DNA from: an uncultured Treponema sp.
Lineage (GTDB): Bacteria; Spirochaetota; Spirochaetia; Treponematales; Treponemataceae
Assembly: GCA_937902445.1 (NCBI GenBank)
Contig: CALELJ010000166.1
Span: 1 to 11,197, forward strand
Length of the DNA stretch: 11,197 nucleotides
Direction: 5' to 3'
The notes beneath the pieces were generated by a model. The model saw only the letters and a program-made list of their open reading frames with translations, ran no database searches and was not told where the DNA came from. Position 1 is the stretch's first letter, and each line of letters starts with the position of its first letter. A program made the translations under genes and the position numbers. Shown here piece after piece: positions 7,287-11,197 of this stretch.

Positions 7287-8063
7287 TTATTTATAGAAAA
7301 GTTCGCACTCGAAGGAACTTTCCATTTTTCCGTCTGAATCCGGAACGTCGCGTTTTCCGGCAACTACGATTTTTTTGTTTTCATCATCAAAGAATCCATA
7401 CACGTGCATTACCTCACCTTTTTTTATTTCCCTGCAGAAATTCAGGCGGAAGTCGGTGATTTCTTTGCTCTGATATTCATCCGGAAGGAAATCGATGGCA
7501 AAGTTGATGTATTTTGCGTTTGTAAGATGTCCGTTTGGATCAAGATGGGATAAAAGTATTTTCTGGTCACCAAGGAATTCCAGATTCTCCGGAACCTTTA
7601 TTTTCCCCGGATTTTTTTCAAATTCCGTCTGAACCTCAGATTTCAATAGAGGCTGAAATTTTCCTGGTGCGACTATGGCACGGGATTCAGGTTCCACAAT
7701 TACCCAGAGGCTTTTTCCTTCAATAAGTCTTTCACCTTTTTCAGAGACAAACTCATAATGGCGCATGAGCTGAAATCCTTCCGGTTTTTCTTCCCTTACC
7801 TTCACTGTCATTATTTCATTTTCACAAGGCATGCGGTCTATATGGATGCTGGCCCTCGATACCATCTGAACATAGCCCATATCATTCATTTTCTGACGGT
7901 CATAACCCTGCCGGGCATAGAGATCTATTGCATGATCGGCACAATATTCCATTATTTCAGTCAGATGGAGGCACCGGGTGGCCCCGCACTGGCCAAAAAG
8001 AACCTTTGTCTCGCCGCAAATTTCAGTTCCGTCTTCCGATAGATATGTTTTAAAGCTGTCCAT
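7287..8063 (-). CDS. Acyl-ACP thioesterase, double hot-dog type
   Basis: Cytoplasmic enzyme that hydrolyses acyl-ACP and releases free fatty acid from type II fatty-acid synthesis. 258 residues, the usual length for bacterial members of the FatA/FatB-related family, with two hot-dog folds. The first (about 12-135) contains GATRCLHLTEIMEYC and the hot-dog helix. The second (about 160-256) contains SHLDPNGHLTNAKYINF. The catalytic set of plant FatB (Asp, Asn, His and a later Glu) appears as D175, N177, H179 and E212; the plant Cys after that Glu is Ile here, and that Cys is not essential in FatB. ATG at 8061-8063 is the only sensible start: an in-frame stop lies three codons upstream and the first strand begins soon after. 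AGG sits just one base before ATG, so the ribosome site is poor. It diverges from the acyl-CoA synthetase at 8233, and an operator-like palindrome lies 7 nt before its start codon. Chain-length preference cannot be read from sequence alone. Confidence 0.88.
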   Translation of the reverse strand: MDSFKTYLSEDGTEICGETKVLFGQCGATRCLHLTEIMEYCADHAIDLYARQGYDRQKMNDMGYVQMVSRASIHIDRMPCENEIMTVKVREEKPEGFQLMRHYEFVSEKGERLIEGKSLWVIVEPESRAIVAPGKFQPLLKSEVQTEFEKNPGKIKVPENLEFLGDQKILLSHLDPNGHLTNAKYINFAIDFLPDEYQSKEITDFRLNFCREIKKGEVMHVYGFFDDENKKIVVAGKRDVPDSDGKMESSFECELFYK

Positions 8064-8069
8064 ACCTAT

Positions 8070-8090
8070 TTAGACACAAAACATGTGTAA
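8070..8090. promoter_or_regulatory. Operator-like palindrome 1, by the thioesterase start
   Basis: Half-sites TTAGACA (8070-8076) and TGTGTAA (8084-8090) are inverted repeats with one mismatch, separated by 7 nt. They match palindrome 2 at 8150-8169 in half-site (TTnGACA / TGTnTAA) and near-equal spacing. The site ends 7 nt before the thioesterase start codon on the minus strand, where a bound protein would block initiation of transcription or early elongation. The regulator is not in this window unless it is the small MerR protein, for which there is no specific evidence. Confidence 0.55.
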
Positions 8091-8092
8091 AG

Positions 8093-8145
8093 GTTTTAAA
8101 AAAAGCTGATTAATGATTAATAAAATTTTATCTTTTTTTTAAAAC
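8093..8145. repeat. A/T-tract inverted repeat in the centre of the divergent control region
   Basis: The left arm GTTTTAAAAAAAG (8093-8105) and right arm CTTTTTTTTAAAAC (8132-8145) are complementary apart from one extra T. Between them lie a tandem GATTAAT repeat (8108-8121) and the palindrome ATAAAATTTTAT (8120-8131). The whole is almost pure A/T with phased A-tracts, so it is likely to be bent or easily melted DNA. It is centred near 8119, the same centre as the outer repeat ATTTAGACAC (8068-8077) / GTGTCTAAAT (8162-8171). The minus-strand promoter of the thioesterase probably lies here but no clear -35/-10 pair is visible. Confidence 0.6.
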
Positions 8146-8149
8146 AATC

Positions 8150-8169
8150 TTGGACAAAGACGTGTCTAA
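8150..8169. promoter_or_regulatory. Operator-like palindrome 2, over the acyl-CoA synthetase promoter
   Basis: Half-sites TTGGACA (8150-8156) and TGTCTAA (8163-8169) form an inverted repeat with one mismatch and a 6-nt spacer. The site covers the -35 hexamer and much of the spacer of the plus-strand promoter, the classic position for a repressor. It shares its half-site with palindrome 1 at 8070-8090. Its right half continues to GTGTCTAAAT (8162-8171), the exact reverse complement of 8068-8077. Confidence 0.6.
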
Positions 8170-8180
8170 ATTTGTATAAT
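8151..8180 (+). promoter_or_regulatory. Sigma-70-type promoter for the acyl-CoA synthetase gene
   Basis: The -35 TGGACA (8151-8156, five of six to consensus) and a perfect -10 TATAAT (8175-8180) are 18 nt apart. Transcription would start near 8187, giving a leader of about 46 nt before ATG 8233. This is the clearest promoter in the window. It is overlapped by palindrome 2, so it is probably regulated. Confidence 0.75.
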
Positions 8181-8190
8181 AGAGTAATCC

Positions 8191-8204
8191 TCAAAACATT
8201 TTGA
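8191..8204 (+). repeat. Small dyad in the acyl-CoA synthetase leader
   Basis: TCAAAA and TTTTGA are perfect inverted repeats around a 2-nt CA, lying just after the predicted transcription start. As RNA this would be a weak A/U hairpin; as DNA it could be a second protein-binding site. The ribosome site GGAG (8221-8224, 8 nt before ATG) lies outside it. Confidence 0.35.
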
Positions 8205-8232
8205 AGATGCCAACTTTTTTGGAGAATACATC

Positions 8233-9939
8233 ATGGAACTTAGCCACGAATTTTTAATCGACGACAGAGAGTACAAGGACTACGACGATTTCAACAAAAA
8301 CTGCAAAATCAAGACAATCCCTGACTTCAACTTTGCATACGACATCGTAGACCGCTATGCTCAGGACGACCCTAACAAGCGCGCCCTTGTATGGATAGAT
8401 GACAACGGAGAAGAAAAGACTTTCACTTTCAATGAAATCTCACTGGAGTCAAAGCGCGCCGCATACTGGCTCTCATCAAAGGGAATCAAGAAGGGCGACA
8501 CCGTAATGCTCATCCTCCGCCGCCGCTATGAATGGTGGATTCTTATGCCGGCCCTCCACAGAATCGGAGCTATCGTAATTCCGGCTACTGACCAGCTTCT
8601 GCAGAGCGACATTGAATACAGAACAAATGCCGCCGACGTAAAGATGATCATTTCCTACGACAATCCCCACATCCAGGAAGAAATCGAAAAATCAATGGCA
8701 AAATCACCTACAGTAAAGGACCTTGTTACGGTAGGAAAGGATATGCGCGAAGGATGGATTTCTTTCCACGAGGAATATGAAAAACTTCCTGCTGAATTTC
8801 CACGTCCGGTCGGAGATGCCGCAACACACAACAAGGATCCTATGCTCCTTTACTTTACATCCGGAACATCAGGATATCCTAAGATGGTACTCCAGGACTT
8901 TGACTACCCTCTCGGCCATATCATGACAGCAAAATACTGGCACGGGGTCATTGAAGACGGACTACACCTTTCAATTGCAGAAACAGGATGGGCAAAGTCA
9001 ACATGGGGTAAGCTTTACGGCCAGTGGATTGCAGGTACAGCCCTATTTGTTTACGACATGAACAGCTTCAAGCCGACAAAGATGCTTGAGATGATCTCAA
9101 ACTTTGGCCTCACTACATTCTGCGCACCTCCTACAGTTTACCGCTTCCTTGTACGCCAGGACTTGAGCAAATATGACCTGAGCAAGTGCGTCAGATTCAG
9201 TACAGCAGGAGAAGCCCTCAACGGTGAAGTATTCAACAAGTGGCTTGAACTTACAGGAAAGAAAATCTACGAAGGTTACGGACAGACTGAATCAACAATC
9301 ATCTGCGGCAACTTCATGGAATACAGCGAGATCAGACCTGGTTCAATGGGAAAACCAAATCCGCTCTACAAGGTTGAAGTATTGAATCCTAACAACAAGC
9401 CTGTTCCTGCAGGAGAAATCGGAGAGCTCTGCATTCACGTTGAAGACGGAAGACCTTTCGGACTCCTCATGGGATACCACAAGGATGTAGTCCTTACAGC
9501 AAATGCCTTTGACGGCGGTGTTTACCACACAGGCGACAACGTTTACATGGATGAAGACGGATATGTATGGTTTGTTGGTCGCAAGGACGACATCATCAAG
9601 ACAGCCGGTTACCGCGTAAGTCCTTTTGAAGTCGAATCGATCCTTCAGCAGCATCCGGCAGTCCTTGAATGTGCAGTTACCGGTGTTGAAGATCCAAAAC
9701 GCGGCATGTCGGTCAAGGCAACAATCGTTCTTTCACCGGGATACGAAAGCAAGGACGCAAAAGAAATGGAAATTGAACTTTCCACTTTTGCAAAGGAAAA
9801 TACTGCAATGTACAAGTGCCCTAGAATCTTTGAGTTCGTAAAGGAACTTCCAAAGACAATCAGCGGTAAGATCCGCCGTGTCGAGATCCGTGAAAAGGAC
9901 AAGGGCAAGGACACAGACAAGATCAAGCAGGAATTCTAA
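8233..9939 (+). CDS. AMP-forming acyl-CoA synthetase, medium-chain-type
   Basis: ATP-dependent ligase of the ANL superfamily that makes an acyl-AMP and then an acyl-CoA. 568 residues, full length. Core motifs in order: phosphate loop YFTSGTSGYPK (207-217), A5 YGQTE (349-353), A7 YHTGD (431-435), hinge region GRKDD (449-453) followed by IIKTAGYRVSPFEVE, and A10 PKTISGKIRR (540-549) with catalytic K546. The hinge form and the GWAKSTWGKLYGQW segment (252-265) resemble the ACSM-like medium-chain synthetases rather than acetyl-CoA synthetase (about 650 residues) or FadD. GGAG at 8221-8224 supports ATG 8233. The divergent partner is an acyl-ACP thioesterase with a matching operator, which suggests the two act on one fatty-acid pool. 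Some rumen treponemes need branched short-chain acids for growth, and activating those is one possible role. The exact substrate is unknown. A strong terminator follows. Confidence 0.9.
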   Translation: MELSHEFLIDDREYKDYDDFNKNCKIKTIPDFNFAYDIVDRYAQDDPNKRALVWIDDNGEEKTFTFNEISLESKRAAYWLSSKGIKKGDTVMLILRRRYEWWILMPALHRIGAIVIPATDQLLQSDIEYRTNAADVKMIISYDNPHIQEEIEKSMAKSPTVKDLVTVGKDMREGWISFHEEYEKLPAEFPRPVGDAATHNKDPMLLYFTSGTSGYPKMVLQDFDYPLGHIMTAKYWHGVIEDGLHLSIAETGWAKSTWGKLYGQWIAGTALFVYDMNSFKPTKMLEMISNFGLTTFCAPPTVYRFLVRQDLSKYDLSKCVRFSTAGEALNGEVFNKWLELTGKKIYEGYGQTESTIICGNFMEYSEIRPGSMGKPNPLYKVEVLNPNNKPVPAGEIGELCIHVEDGRPFGLLMGYHKDVVLTANAFDGGVYHTGDNVYMDEDGYVWFVGRKDDIIKTAGYRVSPFEVESILQQHPAVLECAVTGVEDPKRGMSVKATIVLSPGYESKDAKEMEIELSTFAKENTAMYKCPRIFEFVKELPKTISGKIRRVEIREKDKGKDTDKIKQEF

Positions 9940-9961
9940 ATCCATCTTGAATGGGTAAATG

Positions 9962-10000
9962 ATAAAGGCCTGATTCCCAAGGGAGTCAGGCCTTTATTTT
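9962..10000. terminator. Strong bidirectional Rho-independent terminator
   Basis: ATAAAGGCCTGATTCCC (9962-9978) pairs with GGGAGTCAGGCCTTTAT (9981-9997) over 17 bp with one G-T wobble and a minimal AA loop, followed by TTTA on the plus strand. On the minus strand the stem is followed by TTTATCATTTA-like sequence. It sits between the stop of the acyl-CoA synthetase (9939) and the stop of the minus-strand ligase (10036), so it should end both transcripts. Confidence 0.9.
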
Positions 10001-10035
10001 ATGCACAATCGTTTTTCAAATCCTGCGGAGACTGC

Positions 10036-11197
10036 CTATTCCTTATAGAGCATTGCAAGCTTGTCCTTGTAAAGTTCGGCAACACGGTAACGCATCATCT
10101 CCTGCTTTGCAGAAAGCTCAACACCAACCTCGAAAGGCTTTGTAATGAGTGCAATCTTGTTTATTCGTTCATAGCTCTTGAATCCGTTCTTTGCACTTAC
10201 TTCCTCAAATACAATCTGCTCGATGAATTTCTGGATTGCTTCCATCGTGCACAGTTCCTCAAAGGAATTGAACTTAATTCCGTTTTCATTTGCATAGGTT
10301 TCAATCGCATCCTGATCAGGAAGGATGAGGGCCGTAAGGTACTTCTGGTCGATTCCCTTTTCATTGACACCAAAGACAACGGAAGTCGCGATGTACATGG
10401 ACTCGTTGATTTTTGCCTCGATTGGAAGAGGTTCAATGTTTTCACCTCCCTGAAGGACAATCGTATCCTTTTTGCGGCCACGAAGTGAAATCTCACCGTT
10501 GACTGAAAGAATCGCGATGTCACCTGTATCAAACCAGCCGTCAACAGTCATAACCTTTTCAGTAAGATCAGGCCTCTTGTAATAACCCTGCATTACACAG
10601 GCACCCTTGATCTGGAGAGTACCTTTCTTGCAGCGGCCAAGGATGATTCCGTCATCATCAACGACACGTGCCTGGATTCCGCGGAATGTAGTACCAACAT
10701 TTCCAAACACAGGATCCGCAACAGGGCGAACGCTTACGATAGGAGCAGTTTCAGTAAGACCATAGCCTTCAACAATATTGATGCCGACAGCCCAGAAGAA
10801 ATTGTCCACGTTCGTAGGGAATGCACCGCCACCTGCAATACCTGCACGGAAATTTGTACCGACAGTCCTCTTGATCTTTCTGAAGACAAGAACTTTTCCA
10901 AGAAGCCTCAATGGATAAAGCAAAAGCCATGGCCATACGAGGACAGGCCACCAGAAACCAAGATAGTCGTTTCCAAACCTTGAGTTCTTGCGGCGAAGCT
11001 TGCGGTCGATCTTGCACCAGAGGATTGATTCACTTACGAAAAAGCGGAACAGAAGGAATGCAAGTCCGCCAGCCTTTCTCATCTTGCGCCATACACCTTC
11101 GTAGACTGCAGTCCATACGCGTGGAACGGCAGGAAGCAAAGTAGGATTCAGCTTCTGGAGATCCTGAAGCAATACGGAACCTATAGGCTTTGAGAAA
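10036..11197 (-). CDS. Long-chain-type acyl-CoA ligase (AMP-binding), N-terminus beyond the window
   Basis: The frame is open to the right edge, so this is the C-terminal 386 residues of a protein likely over 600 long. A TTG at 11170-11172 is an internal Leu codon, not the start. It resembles ACSL/FadD15-type ligases: PRVWTAVYEGV near visible residue 25, a hydrophobic Trp/Leu-rich stretch at about 79-105 that may attach it to the membrane, AGGGAFP, A5 EGYGLTETAP (143-152), A7 WFDTGD (221-226), and A8 GRKKDTIVLQGGENIEP (240-256). The C-terminal domain ends with VELSAKQEMMRYRV (359-372), where family members normally read like ELTPTLKLKR; by that alignment the catalytic A10 lysine position holds Glu. 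The phosphate-loop motif lies outside the window. Substrate is probably long-chain fatty acid, by family. It converges on the acyl-CoA synthetase across a shared terminator. Confidence 0.88.
   Translation of the reverse strand, partial: FSKPIGSVLLQDLQKLNPTLLPAVPRVWTAVYEGVWRKMRKAGGLAFLLFRFFVSESILWCKIDRKLRRKNSRFGNDYLGFWWPVLVWPWLLLYPLRLLGKVLVFRKIKRTVGTNFRAGIAGGGAFPTNVDNFFWAVGINIVEGYGLTETAPIVSVRPVADPVFGNVGTTFRGIQARVVDDDGIILGRCKKGTLQIKGACVMQGYYKRPDLTEKVMTVDGWFDTGDIAILSVNGEISLRGRKKDTIVLQGGENIEPLPIEAKINESMYIATSVVFGVNEKGIDQKYLTALILPDQDAIETYANENGIKFNSFEELCTMEAIQKFIEQIVFEEVSAKNGFKSYERINKIALITKPFEVGVELSAKQEMMRYRVAELYKDKLAMLYKE

Noticed and set aside
7535..8042. Plus-strand open frames opposite the thioesterase
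   Set aside because: The minus-strand frame encodes a clear double hot-dog thioesterase with the D-N-H-E set; the plus frames are shadows.
7217..9959. Shared 10-mer AATGGGTAAA after the chemoreceptor (7217-7226) and the acyl-CoA synthetase (9950-9959)
   Set aside because: Only two copies, no extended similarity around them; most likely chance.
10036..11172. A complete ligase starting at TTG 11172
   Set aside because: The frame is open to the right edge and homologous sequence continues upstream (SKPIGSVLLQDLQKL); the phosphate-loop half of the protein is missing, so the gene is simply cut by the window.

Overview
The window looks like a stretch of chromosome from a host-associated or rumen-type spirochaete, most likely Treponema. 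The reasons are the moderate GC content, the style of the proteins (a Der GTPase with a basic N-terminal tail, a large dCache chemoreceptor, a FadD15-like acyl-CoA ligase, an acyl-ACP thioesterase) and the overall mix of genes. The genus is a judgement from protein style, not a database result. There are eight protein-coding genes, one cut by the right edge. I see no rRNA, tRNA, CRISPR array, insertion sequence or phage gene, and no gap between genes exceeds about 170 bases.

Left block, plus strand (14-5033): four tightly packed genes that look like one transcript. They are ptsI (phosphotransferase Enzyme I), der (double-domain ribosome-assembly GTPase), a minimal 111-residue MerR-type DNA-binding protein, and an Rsm22/METTL17-like methyltransferase with a cysteine cluster. 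der and the MerR gene share one base (TAGTG), and the methyltransferase follows 16 nt later. Der and the Rsm22-like protein both point to small-subunit ribosome maturation; the role of the MerR protein between them is unknown. No convincing terminator closes this block.

Middle (5149-7215): a single transmembrane chemoreceptor with a periplasmic dCache domain carrying most of an amino-acid-type ligand motif. It converges on the next gene across a 71-nt gap holding an inverted repeat.

Right block (7287-11197): fatty-acid metabolism. A minus-strand acyl-ACP thioesterase and a plus-strand medium-chain-type acyl-CoA synthetase diverge from a 169-nt AT-rich region. This region holds two similar palindromes (half-site TTnGACA), one next to the thioesterase start and one over the -35/spacer of a strong promoter (TGGACA-18-TATAAT) for the synthetase. 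The two palindromes are placed symmetrically around an A/T-tract inverted repeat. This suggests that one regulator controls release of fatty acids from ACP and their activation to CoA esters. A strong two-way hairpin terminator then separates the synthetase from a convergent, edge-truncated long-chain-type acyl-CoA ligase, whose C-terminal domain appears to lack the usual catalytic lysine.

The most interesting parts are the divergent control region with its paired operators, the Rsm22-like protein with its extra cysteine and charged N-terminal tail, the atypical A10 motif of the partial ligase, and the atypical phospho-histidine loop of Enzyme I. I found no convincing wholly new system such as a defence locus or mobile element.
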